NCBI RefSeq assembly: GCF_008298035.1
Contig: NZ_CP042910.1
Location: 2,867,001 to 2,931,000, forward strand
Direction of reading: 5' to 3'
DNA: 64,000 nucleotides
From: Gimesia maris
GTDB taxonomy: Bacteria; Planctomycetota; Planctomycetia; Planctomycetales; Planctomycetaceae
Below the pieces are notes generated by a model. That model had not been told where the DNA came from. It saw only the letters and a program-made list of their open reading frames with translations, and did no database searches. The position numbers were made by a program, and so were the translations under genes. Below, piece after piece: positions 25,341 through 34,102 of the stretch; position 1 is the first letter of the stretch; every line of letters starts with the position of its first letter.

Positions 25341-25952
25341 TCGTCTCCCCCTTGAAAGAATTAAGTATGCAGGAACATGCAGTGAAAGAAAAAAGCTGGT
25401 TGAGATGGAATCGGTCTGTCTTATAAACAGACTGGTATATTGCTATCTGGAAGAGTCATCATTGATGAGCGTTTCCAGCAGTTAAAGATTGATGAGACGA
25501 GTTCTCGTTTGACGGGTGTGCCGGGAGTCTACAGCAGAATTGTGAAGGTTTTGTGAGGGGAGTGTGATGTTATTAAGGGGTAAGCGAGCACTGATGTAAC
25601 TCTTTATGGTTAAGAGTTTATGAATAATGGAGGGCTGGTTTTTAAACTGTGATTTCCGGAGGCGATTTCAGGTGATCAAATCCTCTGGCAGACGTGATTT
25701 CCTGTTAGGAGAGCCTGAAAAAACAGGGGTTTGTGGAATCACGATACGGTTCATTGAATCTTAATGAGAAGCACAGGAAAAATTCATTTAAGATGGTTTT
25801 GAGAGCGCGGAACGGCCTGGTGGGAAGTGGGCCGGATCGGATAATTTATGAATTTTTTGTGGATCGAAAAGAAAAAACGAATCCTGTTCAGTCTCCGGGG
25901 GTTCTTCCCGGCTCTCCAGGTGATCAAATGAGATTCCGCTCCCCTGCTCTGC
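25341..25952. other. Intergenic region, diverged copy of 21959-22396
   Basis: 612 bp. The first ~450 bp resemble the region upstream of the 21005 gene. The remainder contains CCGGG/CCCGG (about 25896-25912), which could terminate the DUF4132 operon, and the 15-mer GCTCCCCTGCTCTGC (25939-25953) that recurs at 38322-38336. No gene recognised. Confidence 0.5.
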
Positions 25953-28610
25953 TCAGGTTCTGGCTTGGATCTGACTGACGATGGTCGGGTCTTTGATTTT
26001 AGTATCGTCTGCCAGCAGAAAGGCTTTGCTGAGAATGATCGACAGCATCTTATCCCCTTCAAATGGTAGGAACAGGTTGTTCGTGCTTTTATCGGCCATC
26101 GACTGATTGGGGACGATGCAGAGATAAGCGTCGTGAGGCGACATCAGAATGTTCCCGCTCCCCAGGTGGATTTTGTAGGTGTGCAGTGTTCCCTGGACGA
26201 GCAGAAATTTCTCTTTGAAGGAACACTGGCTGGCGATTTTGAGTCGCGGGACGAGTCGCTGCAGGATCTCTTTACGGGTCTGGGCGGTCTCAGTCAGCTC
26301 GCCGAATGAGTAGCTTTGCCAGTAATCGACGTAACGTCCTTCCGGTCCGCCGTCGGACCAGGTGGGATCATTGGCGACGGAAGCGACGCCGACAAACAGG
26401 TCAACATCGCGCATCAGTTCGCTGAAAACCAGTGGCGGGATCTCTTCCAGGTTGATCGGATTGTCGTTCCCCTGCTCTCCCCAGGTGCCATAACCGCCTC
26501 CACCGGCGTGGGACACCCGCGCGGCTGCTTCCAGTGGATAAAAGCGGACCTGGTCCGTCGCGAGATAGAGGTATGTCCCCGCATCATTGGTGTCGACTCC
26601 GTAATTGTCGCCGATCCCTTCCACCCAGAATTCCGCCCGCAGGTTCCATTTGGGGAGCAGTTTTCTGGCCGGGAGATAGAAGTCATCGACCATCAGCCGC
26701 AACTGGTTTTTCCAGCCCCGGGCACCGCAGAGGGCATTGAACTGGTGCTGTTTGATGATATGAGCCGCATAGCGGTTGGAATAGATGCCTGTATTCCGTT
26801 CCGCGTCGGTCAGCAGGTAGACTTCCCGGTGTGCCTGTTTGAAGGGCTGCTGAATTTTGTGTTCTTCCAGCCAGTCGCGCCAGGCAATGATCTCCTCGGT
26901 CGCATGTTCAATCGGGTGCCAGAGTGTGACGGTTGTGGTGGCAGTCAGGTTTTCTATGGGGGTGCTGCTGCGATCAACCAGTTGACCGTCGAGCCAGATG
27001 CCGTCGACGACGTCGTCACCTGATTTGAAACTCCAGATGATCCGCCGGGCCAGCGTGCCGACCAGGGGGTGATCGAGATACCGTTCTTTCCAGATCTCGA
27101 ACGGCCAGACTTTCTGTTCCAGGAACAGGTTGTCGATGCGTTCGCGCTGGGCGGGGAGCATCTTCTGGATGTCCCTGGCACCCGCTTTGAGTTCTTTCAG
27201 CTCCTCGGGGAAGTCTTTCTTGACGGCTGCGGGAACCGATTTTTGCGGTTTACCGTCTGCTTTGAGCCATGTGAGTTGCGTCGTTGTAGTGCCGGTGATG
27301 GTGAGCTGGGCGGTGAAGTCGCCTAATGGCTCTTCGAGCTGGCCGACCTCTGTCAGACCGTAAGCGGGCACGCCCATTTCTTCGATCTCTTCCCGGGGCA
27401 CCTGCATGCGTTCGGCGGTTTCGTTGAGTGCTTTTTCGATCCCCTTCTGGGCGGTGCCGAACTTGACCTTCACCTTCAGGAATGCCAGTTGACCGAGCGC
27501 CGTCTCATTGGAAATCTGTCCCAACGCCCAGACACAGGCGTTGCCCACCTTAATGGCGCGGGGACCGACGCCGGGAACTTTCTTGTAGGTGGAAATCGCC
27601 AGTGCAGCCAGAGCGCGAGCCAGTCGAGGATCATCGGTCAGGCTGCAGCACCAGGCGAGGCCTTTGAGGGTATCGGTGTGAATGTCGATGAGCATCATAT
27701 TCGGGTCGGGACCCCAGCGGCGGGGATTCAAAGACTGTGTGCGGGGCTTGTCGACCAGGGGGAACCACTCCAGCAGAGTGTTGGTGAATTGTTCTTCGCC
27801 GATCTCGCCAACCAGGGGTGTGGCTGTCTTCACCCATTTAGCGGAGGGCTTGCCGGCCGAAGCGGTCTGGCAGTGCGAGAGTAAGGCCCCCCACGCATTT
27901 TGCAAAGGGCCGGGCATCTCTGCACTGTCGGCCAGGGCTCTGTCCGACCAGGCTTCCCCCGCTTTGAGCGGAAACCGGGTATGATTGTCACTGAGAGCCT
28001 GCAGTGTTCTGATGAGCGGGAAGACTTCCTCGTCCTTTAATTTGAGCAGAGCTTCTGCCAGTCCGGACAGTGATTGTTTGAGCTGGTGGTCTGGCTGTTC
28101 TTCGGATTTATCCAGATAACCTTTGATGCGCTTGACGAACGCTTTTATGTGAGGATGACTCCACTCGTCGTGGGCCCTGGTGCAGGCACAGCAATCTGCC
28201 AGCCAGGCATATTCGGGCATGGTGAAGGGGAGATTGCGACTGATCAGCCGGGCTGCAACGTGGACAGGCACTTTAGAATACTCAGGTCTCTGCTCTGGCA
28301 GTGAATCATAAATTTGTTGGAAGTTCTCGGGCCAGATGTTGTTGTAGCGGTCGTCGTAGCCCAGATACCTCAGACCGAACGCCAGAAAGATAAAATCACG
28401 CTGGACGTCTTTCTGCTCTGCCATGATCTCTTCCACGCAGGAGAGACTGGCAATTTCTGAGAAGTCGCAGACCTCTTTGTTTTCTGTGGCGATCAGTAAC
28501 TTTCGATAGAGTTCATCAGCGCGGGAAGAGTATTGCATGGGTGTACTGTCAGTTCCGGGGTGAGGGGCAGCGGGTGAACGGTCGGTCGAGCGAGTGTAGC
28601 GATCAGCCAC
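25953..28610 (-). CDS. DUF4132-like large cytoplasmic protein
   Basis: 885 residues, soluble. The N-terminal ~450 residues are helical and repeat-like (HEAT/ARM-like). The C-terminal half has the DUF4132 hallmarks QQPFKQAHREVYLLTDAE, YSNRYAAHIIKQHQFNAL, GWKNQLRL, a PLEAAARVS strand, PPLVFSELMRDVDLFVGVAS, and YKIHLGSGNILM near the end. DUF4132 occurs in E. coli YehI/MolR, whose biochemical activity is unknown. The GTG start at 28610 lies inside the end of the upstream gene (8 bp overlap), implying translational coupling. ATG 28538 (MQYSSRADELY) is an alternative. The upstream partner is the Gly-Gly-ending protein. Confidence 0.7.
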   Translation of the reverse strand: MADRYTRSTDRSPAAPHPGTDSTPMQYSSRADELYRKLLIATENKEVCDFSEIASLSCVEEIMAEQKDVQRDFIFLAFGLRYLGYDDRYNNIWPENFQQIYDSLPEQRPEYSKVPVHVAARLISRNLPFTMPEYAWLADCCACTRAHDEWSHPHIKAFVKRIKGYLDKSEEQPDHQLKQSLSGLAEALLKLKDEEVFPLIRTLQALSDNHTRFPLKAGEAWSDRALADSAEMPGPLQNAWGALLSHCQTASAGKPSAKWVKTATPLVGEIGEEQFTNTLLEWFPLVDKPRTQSLNPRRWGPDPNMMLIDIHTDTLKGLAWCCSLTDDPRLARALAALAISTYKKVPGVGPRAIKVGNACVWALGQISNETALGQLAFLKVKVKFGTAQKGIEKALNETAERMQVPREEIEEMGVPAYGLTEVGQLEEPLGDFTAQLTITGTTTTQLTWLKADGKPQKSVPAAVKKDFPEELKELKAGARDIQKMLPAQRERIDNLFLEQKVWPFEIWKERYLDHPLVGTLARRIIWSFKSGDDVVDGIWLDGQLVDRSSTPIENLTATTTVTLWHPIEHATEEIIAWRDWLEEHKIQQPFKQAHREVYLLTDAERNTGIYSNRYAAHIIKQHQFNALCGARGWKNQLRLMVDDFYLPARKLLPKWNLRAEFWVEGIGDNYGVDTNDAGTYLYLATDQVRFYPLEAAARVSHAGGGGYGTWGEQGNDNPINLEEIPPLVFSELMRDVDLFVGVASVANDPTWSDGGPEGRYVDYWQSYSFGELTETAQTRKEILQRLVPRLKIASQCSFKEKFLLVQGTLHTYKIHLGSGNILMSPHDAYLCIVPNQSMADKSTNNLFLPFEGDKMLSIILSKAFLLADDTKIKDPTIVSQIQART

Positions 28611-29001
28611 CCACGAGCAGCGTCAGCTTCAGGAACGACACTTCCGATTGCGGCGTGATCTTGATCTCTTCGTCCAATGATTCGGCCTGCCGCTCGTTCA
28701 CCAGAATCAGGATCTGGTTCCGTTCGAAGGCTTCGACGGCTTTAGCGAACTGCTCGTGCCAGTCGATCTCGCGACTTTTTTTCAGCTTGAAGCCATTGAG
28801 GGTTTCTTCGGTATCCGTGGGCTGGATCAGTCCCCGGAAATGCTCAGTCTGCTTTGCGTTAAAATCTTTGACTTCCTGGTAGACGCGGCTGCGGATCAGT
28901 TCGCGTACGGTGATGTTTTCCGTCAGGAATTCGAGCGTGATTTCGCCGGTAATTTTCCCGGCCATGGTTTCATCACGAATGGTCAAAGTGGTCGCAGACA
29001 T
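28603..29001 (-). CDS. Ubiquitin-like beta-grasp candidate ending in Gly-Gly
   Basis: 132 residues. Predicted order is strand (TTLTIRD), strand (GEITLEFLTENITV), helix (RELIRSRVYQEVKDF), an insertion of about 45 residues with another helix, strand (QILILVNERQ), then SLDEEIKITPQSEVSF and a last strand LKLTLLVGG-stop. Order, spacing of the last two strands and the exact C-terminal Gly-Gly resemble ubiquitin/ThiS/MoaD proteins. That is my reading of the sequence, not a known family. It is the first gene of an operon with the DUF4132 gene, overlapping it by 8 bp. AAGGGAACC precedes the ATG. Alternative: an unrelated small DUF4132 partner whose Gly-Gly end is coincidental. Confidence 0.6.
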   Translation of the reverse strand: MSATTLTIRDETMAGKITGEITLEFLTENITVRELIRSRVYQEVKDFNAKQTEHFRGLIQPTDTEETLNGFKLKKSREIDWHEQFAKAVEAFERNQILILVNERQAESLDEEIKITPQSEVSFLKLTLLVGG

Positions 29002-29127
29002 GAAGGTTCCCTTCTATAAAGCTCAAGAAGAACAGAATAGTCTTACTGTGCGATTGTACTCTGGTCGGATTTCGGATGCCAGTCTTGCTTCTGCCGGAAA
29101 GTCTGATTCATTTGATCTTCATCTTTC

Positions 29128-29965
29128 TACCACGAAAAGTACGAAATGACACGAACGTTTCTGACCGCTGAGATCACAAACCCGGGGTGGTCCCGGATGT
29201 CATCCGGGACGAGCGAAGCGAGCAGGAGGTCTCAACTGCCGGTGACGAATGTTTCGGGAAAAGAGCAATCGGTCTGCAGGAGAGAATCAGGTCAGTCGTT
29301 TCTTAATCTCTCGATTTCTCTGTTACCTCCTGTTGCCTGCGGCAACCTCGAATTCCATTCGAGGCCACCCGGAGAGAATTGACAGGTTCTCTTTTTTCTA
29401 CCACGAAAAATTCGAAATGACACGAAAGTATCTGACCGGTGAAATTACAAACCCGGGGTGGTCCCGGATGCAATCCGGGACGAGCGGAGCGAGCAGGAGG
29501 TCTCAGCTGCCGGTGACGAACGTTGTGGGATGAGAGCGATCTGCCTGCGGAAGCAAGTCAGGTCAGTTGTTTCTCAGTTGATTGATTTCCCTGCGACCTC
29601 CTGTTGCCTGCGGCAACCTCGAATTACATTCGAGGCCACCCGGAGAGAATTGACAGGTTCTCTATTTCTACCACGAAAAGTACGAAAAGACACGAAAGTA
29701 TCTGACCGGTGAGATCACAAACCCGGGGTGGTCCCGGATGTAATCCGGGACGAGCAGAGCGAGCAGGAGGTCCCAGTTGCCGGTGACGAACGTTGTGGGA
29801 AACGAGGAATTAGCTTGCGGGAGAGAATCAGGTAAGTGGTTTCTTAATCTCTCGATTTCTCTGTTACCTCCTGTTGTCTGCGACAACCTCGAATTCCATT
29901 CGAGGCCACCCAGGGAGAATAGACAGGTTCTCTTTTTTTCTACCTCGAAAGTCACGAAAAACACG
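29128..29965. repeat. Repeat array A: three ~271 bp tandem units plus start of a fourth
   Basis: Units begin TACCACGAAA at 29128, 29399 and 29669 (spacings 271, 270) and a diverged start TACCTCGAAA at 29941 (272). Each unit contains three hairpins in fixed order: GTCCCGGAT-nnn-ATCCGGGAC, GTTGyC-tgc-GrCAAC and CCTCGAAT-nnn-ATTCGAGG. These are separated by conserved text such as CGGTGACGAACG. Reading frames inside the units are by-products of the repetition. The fourth unit breaks off after about 25 bp, where the membrane gene's upstream region begins. Confidence 0.85.
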
Positions 29966-30112
29966 AAAACTGACAGTAGCGAAATGGACGTGTTGATGAT
30001 GGATTTTCATTTGTCTGCAAGACTGATTGGAAACAATCGTGTGCATCGTCTAATCTGGAGATCGCCTCGCCAGTTGCTCAAATTGAAGCTGCTTTCATTC
30101 AGGGAGTTCATT

Positions 30113-30352
30113 GTGGAAGTCCGTCGTAAACGGGAACTCTATTCCATCGGCAGTATGATTCTGCTGTTGATTGTCTGGCTGCTGGTGTGGTCGATTCAGT
30201 TTGAATTGATCTATCCGCAACTCCCCTTCTGGTCGCGCTGGGTTACCGGCGATCCCCTGGATGTTCTCTGGTACTGCGTGGGAGCTGCGATCAGTTCACT
30301 CTGGTGGTGGTTTTATTATCAGAGACGGCTGGCAACACAGGCTGCTGGCTGA
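30113..30352 (+). CDS. Small two-span membrane protein between repeat arrays
   Basis: 79 residues from a GTG at 30113 with AGGGAG 6-11 bases upstream; the frame is open further upstream (ATG at 29983) but that part shows no protein-like character. It has two hydrophobic helices, about 16-37 (MILLLIVWLLVWSIQFELIY) and 53-70 (LWYCVGAAISSLWWWFYY), and a basic start (EVRRKRELYS). No family recognised. It is the first gene in the 2.4 kb segment enclosed by the two repeat arrays. Confidence 0.5.
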   Translation: MEVRRKRELYSIGSMILLLIVWLLVWSIQFELIYPQLPFWSRWVTGDPLDVLWYCVGAAISSLWWWFYYQRRLATQAAG

Positions 30353-30403
30353 TGCAGAACGACTGTTTTTTCAGCGAGTAGATGCTGTTTGACTATACAG
30401 GTG

Positions 30404-30433
30404 TTGCATGCGGGGGCATGCTGGCGTTAATAT
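30404..30433 (+). promoter_or_regulatory. Promoter of tandem paralogous exported proteins
   Basis: TTGCAT (30404-30409), 18 bp spacer, TAATAT (30428-30433). The spacer holds the inverted repeat GCATGC (30406-30411) - gggg - GCATGC (30416-30421), a possible operator. The leader to the ATG at 30496 is about 55 nt. Confidence 0.5.
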
Positions 30434-30495
30434 AGTGAATCAGCGCTGACACATTCCTAGAAGACCTGATACAGACAGTTACGAGGACAAATCCC

Positions 30496-31419
30496 ATGAC
30501 CGGCATGATTTCCAAAGCGAGACAAACAGTAATCCTATGGGGAATTCTGCTCGTCTGCGGAACGGCAACCGTGCAGGCGGCGGAACCGATCTGTGTCTGG
30601 GAAGTGGTCACCACGTATCGCACTTATCTGGATGACGGGCGGATGACGCTGATGTCAGACGGAAAGTCTGACAAGGGACTCTCCTGGACGATTATTCGTG
30701 ATTCCGTTGACTTCGGTAGAGAAGGCAAAGCCGTGCGGCGTGCAGACGGAACATTTTTCAAAGGGAACTGGATTGGCGGCTGGCACCTGAATGCCCGCGT
30801 CATCATGAATAACGCCATCATCAAGTCGGAATATGTTGCTCCCGAAACCATGCCTAAGGATGCGGGCGAAAGTCTGATCGGCACAAAACCGGCGCCGGGT
30901 CTGCAGGATTCGATTGTCGACCTGTGGGAGTTTGTTGCGATACTGCCGGGGACAAACAGATTTATCAGGCTGACCTGTGACTTCACGCCGAACAAACTGG
31001 TATTGGACGGCGATCGGAAGATCGGGACGTATGAATTTCAGAAATCAGCGGTGGTGGTCAACTTCATCGACCCGCAATTTGGTCGCATCGTGTTTGCAGA
31101 GAAACCCGACAACGTCCTTTCGGGCAAAGGGAAAGCGGTGAACCGCAAACGCTGGGAACTGCAGTTTACCCGCGTGCAGCGACAGGCCGTCTATAAGACT
31201 GCCGACAATAAGGACTTTATTCTCTACACCAACCATCGTGTGAATTCGCCGCGTTATACGCCGGACTACTATACGACGTTTAACTGGTATTTCTACACAG
31301 AGGGAGGGACACGACGACTCGCGTGCCAAAGCGGCGACGCCACGCTTTCCGCCGGCGGACGGGAGCTCACCTGGTCGGGCCAGAAGATGATCCTGATTGC
31401 AGGCGTCCCGCCTCGATAA
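30496..31419 (+). CDS. Exported protein, tandem paralogue 1
   Basis: 307 residues. Signal peptide (QTVILWGILLVCGTATVQAA, cleavage near AAE). The mature protein is beta-rich with VCVWEVVTTYR-like opening (here ICVWEVVTTYRTYLDDGRMT), a central RLTCDFTPNKLVLDGDRKIG and EFQKSAVVVNFIDPQFG. The paralogue downstream has the same length; the two starts are exactly 1000 bp apart and most of the sequence is shared. Ribosome binding site GAGGAC. No known fold recognised; a lipocalin-like or TIGR03067-like barrel is conceivable. Envelope location follows from the signal peptide. Confidence 0.65.
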   Translation: MTGMISKARQTVILWGILLVCGTATVQAAEPICVWEVVTTYRTYLDDGRMTLMSDGKSDKGLSWTIIRDSVDFGREGKAVRRADGTFFKGNWIGGWHLNARVIMNNAIIKSEYVAPETMPKDAGESLIGTKPAPGLQDSIVDLWEFVAILPGTNRFIRLTCDFTPNKLVLDGDRKIGTYEFQKSAVVVNFIDPQFGRIVFAEKPDNVLSGKGKAVNRKRWELQFTRVQRQAVYKTADNKDFILYTNHRVNSPRYTPDYYTTFNWYFYTEGGTRRLACQSGDATLSAGGRELTWSGQKMILIAGVPPR

Positions 31420-31495
31420 GAAACCGGAGACGCGCCTCTCCGGATTGAAATCCCAGACTCAAAACCTGTATCAGACTACAAAGAGAACCGAACCA

Positions 31496-32419
31496 ATGAC
31501 CGGCATGATTTCCAGAGCAAGACAGACGTGTATCCTATGGGGAATTCTGCTCGTCTGTGGAACGGCAACTGAGCAGGCGGCGGAACCGGTCTGTGTGTGG
31601 GAAGTGGTTACCACGTATCGCAAGCACCTGACTGACGGGCGTCTCACGCTGATGTCGGATGGCAAGACGGATAAGGGACTCCCCTGGACTCTGATCCGCG
31701 ATACCGTCGATTTCGGCCAGGAGGGCAAAGCCGATCCGCGTGCGGGCGGCGCGTTTTATAAAGGGAACTGGGTCGGCGGCTGGAACATTGATGCACGCGT
31801 CATCATGAATAACGCCACGCTCAAGACGGAAATCGTCGCGCCGGAAACGATGCCCAAGGAAGCCGGGGAAAGTATGATTGGTACCAAACCCGCGCCTGGC
31901 CTGCAGGATTCGATTGTCGATGTCTGGGAGTTCGTGGCGATCCTGCCGGGAACGAACAGTTTCATCAGGCTGACCTGCGACTTCACACCCAACAAACTGG
32001 TGATGGACGGCGACCGTAAAATCGGTACGTACGAATTTCAGAAGTCGGCGGTGGTGGTGAACTTCGTCGACCCGCAGTTTGGCAGCGTTGTGTTTGCAGA
32101 GAAGCCGGACAACGTGCTTTCGGGAAAAGGGAAAGCGGTGAACCGCAAACGCTGGGACCTGCAGTTTACCCGCGTGCAGCGACTGGCCATCTATCGCTCC
32201 CAGGATAATAAGGATCTGGTGCTGTATACGAATAATCGTGCGCATGCCCCGCGTTACACACCTCATTACCAGACGACCTTTAACTGGTATTTTACCCAGG
32301 TCGGGAGACAGAAGAAGCTGATGATTCGCGGTCTGGAAGCAAAACAGTCCGCCGGCGGTCGCAAGCTGACCTGGTACAAAGAAGACTTGGTCCTCATCGC
32401 CGGCGTCCCGCTCAGGTAA
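31496..32419 (+). CDS. Exported protein, tandem paralogue 2
   Basis: 307 residues, start set at 31496 because the sequence from MTGMISRARQ aligns with the start of paralogue 1; the frame continues upstream to 31397 but that stretch has no counterpart. Signal peptide ILWGILLVCGTATEQAA. The N-terminal and central parts are nearly identical to paralogue 1; the C-terminal ~60 residues are more diverged (RQKKLMIRGLEAKQSAGGRK versus TRRLACQSGDATLSAGGREL). Between the genes lies a 7 bp hairpin CCGGAGA/TCTCCGG (31424-31443). Function unknown. Confidence 0.62.
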   Translation: MTGMISRARQTCILWGILLVCGTATEQAAEPVCVWEVVTTYRKHLTDGRLTLMSDGKTDKGLPWTLIRDTVDFGQEGKADPRAGGAFYKGNWVGGWNIDARVIMNNATLKTEIVAPETMPKEAGESMIGTKPAPGLQDSIVDVWEFVAILPGTNSFIRLTCDFTPNKLVMDGDRKIGTYEFQKSAVVVNFVDPQFGSVVFAEKPDNVLSGKGKAVNRKRWDLQFTRVQRLAIYRSQDNKDLVLYTNNRAHAPRYTPHYQTTFNWYFTQVGRQKKLMIRGLEAKQSAGGRKLTWYKEDLVLIAGVPLR

Positions 32420-32429
32420 CATCGCAATG

Positions 32430-33190
32430 GTTCCCCACCCGGCGAAAATTGTCAGGTACTCTTTTTTCTACCACGAACAGCACGAAATGACACGAACGTT
32501 TCTGACTGGTGAGATCACAAACCAGGGGTGGTCGCGGATGTAATCCGGGACGAGCGGAGCGAGCAGGAGGTCTCAGCTGCCGGTGACGAACGTTTCGGGA
32601 AAAGAGCAATCGGTCTGCGGAAGCAAGTCAGGTCAGTTGTTTCTCAGTTGATCGATTTCTCTGTTACCTCCTGTTGTCTGCGACAACCTCGAATTTCATT
32701 CGAGGCCACCCAGGGAGAAATAGACAGGTTCTCTTTTTTCTACCACGAAAAATTCGAAATGACACGAACGTTTCTGACTGGTGAGATCACAAACCAGGGG
32801 TGATCCCGGATGTAATCCGGGACGAGCGAAGCGAGCAGGAGGTCTCAGCTGCCGGTGACGAACGTTTTGGGGAGAGAGCGATCTGCCTGCAGAAGCAAGT
32901 CAGCTCAGTCGATTCTCAGTTGATCGATTCCCCTGCGACCTCCTGTTGCCTGCGGCAACCTCGAATTACATTCGAGGCCACCCGGAGAAAATTGTCAGGT
33001 ACTCTTTTTTCTAGCACGAACAGCACGAAATGACACGAACGTTTCTAACCGGTGAGGTCAGAAACCAGGGGTGGTCGCGGATGTAATCCGGGACGAGCGG
33101 AGCGAGCAGGAGGTCTCAGCTGCCGGTGACGAACGTTTTGGGGAGAGAGGCATCTTCCTGCAGGAGTCGTCAGCTCAATCAAGACGTTGT
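32430..33190. repeat. Repeat array B: tail of one unit, two full units and a truncated third
   Basis: Begins with the tail of a unit (ACCCGGCGAAAATTGTCAGGT near 32436), then units starting at 32469 and 32741 (272) and 33012 (271). The last breaks off near 33190 after GACGAACG and CTGCAGGAG. Same three hairpins as array A; here stem 1 often has one mismatch (GTCGCGGAT) and stem 2 shows GTTGTC/GACAAC or GTTGCC/GGCAAC pairs. Together with array A it encloses the segment 29966-32430. Confidence 0.85.
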
Positions 33191-33245
33191 TACTTCTGGA
33201 ACGCTGGCAGGTATTTAAATTGCCCCCAATGTCTTATTGTAAAAC

Positions 33246-33755
33246 TCAGGTGTCAGCGTATTCCGGGAATCGATTTACAGCTATTTGAATGAGACGCATC
33301 AAGTCGCGCCCTTGGCCTTTTGTTAAAGATTTCCAAACGGAAAAATCATGATTTACAGGAGCTGAACTGGGAGTAGCGTGAGGCCATGGATACTCTGTAT
33401 TGGGTCCATTGTTGGCAAGAGCTGGAGAAATTCGTTCCAGGTCATAGGCGATTGGTAATACAGATCGCAACCAACTTTGGAATTGATTGTAATTTGTAAA
33501 AGTAAAAAGAGTCGCAATTCGTTCTCGATCCGTCTGACGGATTTGTCCTAAGAATCTGAGAAAATGAACAAAACCAGCATAACTTCTTGGAGGAGGGGAA
33601 CCAGACCTCCAGAGATATGCCTTTGCTATTTTTTCCGTCACCATCTGAAGGTAATGGAGCGTGTGGCATTGAGCGATACCAGCGCTTTTTAAGAGGATAA
33701 AGGCCTCATGATCGGATTTTGCCTGATGCCACCATTGTTCCTGGTAACTATTCAT
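33246..33755 (-). CDS. HEPN-like protein, last gene of an overlapping three-gene cassette
   Basis: 169 residues, mostly helical. The first helix pair (WWHQAKSDHEAFILLKSAG, then HYLQMVTEKIAKAYLW) has the HEPN layout. The motif RSYAGFVH fits the Rx4-6H active-site pattern of HEPN ribonucleases. It starts within the end of the gene before it (4 bp ATGA-type overlap). Family knowledge: HEPN proteins are common toxins or RNases in toxin-antitoxin and defence systems. That it is a toxin here is inference. No MNT nucleotidyltransferase partner is seen. Confidence 0.62.
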   Translation of the reverse strand: MNSYQEQWWHQAKSDHEAFILLKSAGIAQCHTLHYLQMVTEKIAKAYLWRSGSPPPRSYAGFVHFLRFLGQIRQTDRERIATLFTFTNYNQFQSWLRSVLPIAYDLERISPALANNGPNTEYPWPHATPSSAPVNHDFSVWKSLTKGQGRDLMRLIQIAVNRFPEYADT

Positions 33756-34102
33756 TGGGGAAGGGTTTCAAACTGGTCATTGGGGAATGCGATCAAATCG
33801 TCTAGTGACCAGCCGTTTGGCAATGACAAATTTTCAGATTGAATCTGTTGCCATTGAGCAGGTGTCACATCAAGAACAAAGAGTCTGTGAGCATTTTCAG
33901 TTCCCGTGTCGATACCAAAATCGATTGGTTCCAACGAGTCCTCAGTTCGATCTCCTATCAATGTATTAATTTCAACAAAGTGAATTTCGCGTTCATCTGC
34001 ATTCGTTGGCAGATAGAAGATCTTTTCAATTCCAGGGTCAGTCTTAAGATGTTCTTGAGCATACCAACTTGCCCAGGAGTCTCTGTCAAAATTTTCTGGC
34101 AT
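33752..34102 (-). CDS. Unknown middle protein of the HEPN cassette
   Basis: 116 residues, acidic, soluble. Features: DRDSWASWYAQEHLKTDPGI near the N-terminus, KIFYLPTNADEREIHFVEIN strands, DFGIDTGTENAHRLFVLDVT, and a C-terminal WSLDDLIAFP. It begins inside the 3' end of the upstream gene (17 bp overlap) and ends inside the start of the HEPN-like gene, so all three are translationally coupled. I cannot name a family; a role as antitoxin, adaptor or substrate of the HEPN protein is possible. Confidence 0.55.
   Translation of the reverse strand: MPENFDRDSWASWYAQEHLKTDPGIEKIFYLPTNADEREIHFVEINTLIGDRTEDSLEPIDFGIDTGTENAHRLFVLDVTPAQWQQIQSENLSLPNGWSLDDLIAFPNDQFETLPQ

Noticed and set aside
28603-29001. 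CRISPR, IS element or transposase associated with the repeat-rich region
   Set aside because: Units of ~271 bp are too long for CRISPR repeats, no cas genes are present, and no transposase motif or target-site duplication was seen around the arrays.
29146-30112. Repeated short frames inside the 271 bp units (for example frames reading IRDERSEQEVSAAGDER)
   Set aside because: They result from the repetition; starts are inconsistent, and differences between units preserve hairpins and not codons.
31397-31495. Upstream extension of the second paralogous exported protein
   Set aside because: The extension has no counterpart in the first paralogue and would bury the signal peptide; ATG 31496 aligns exactly.
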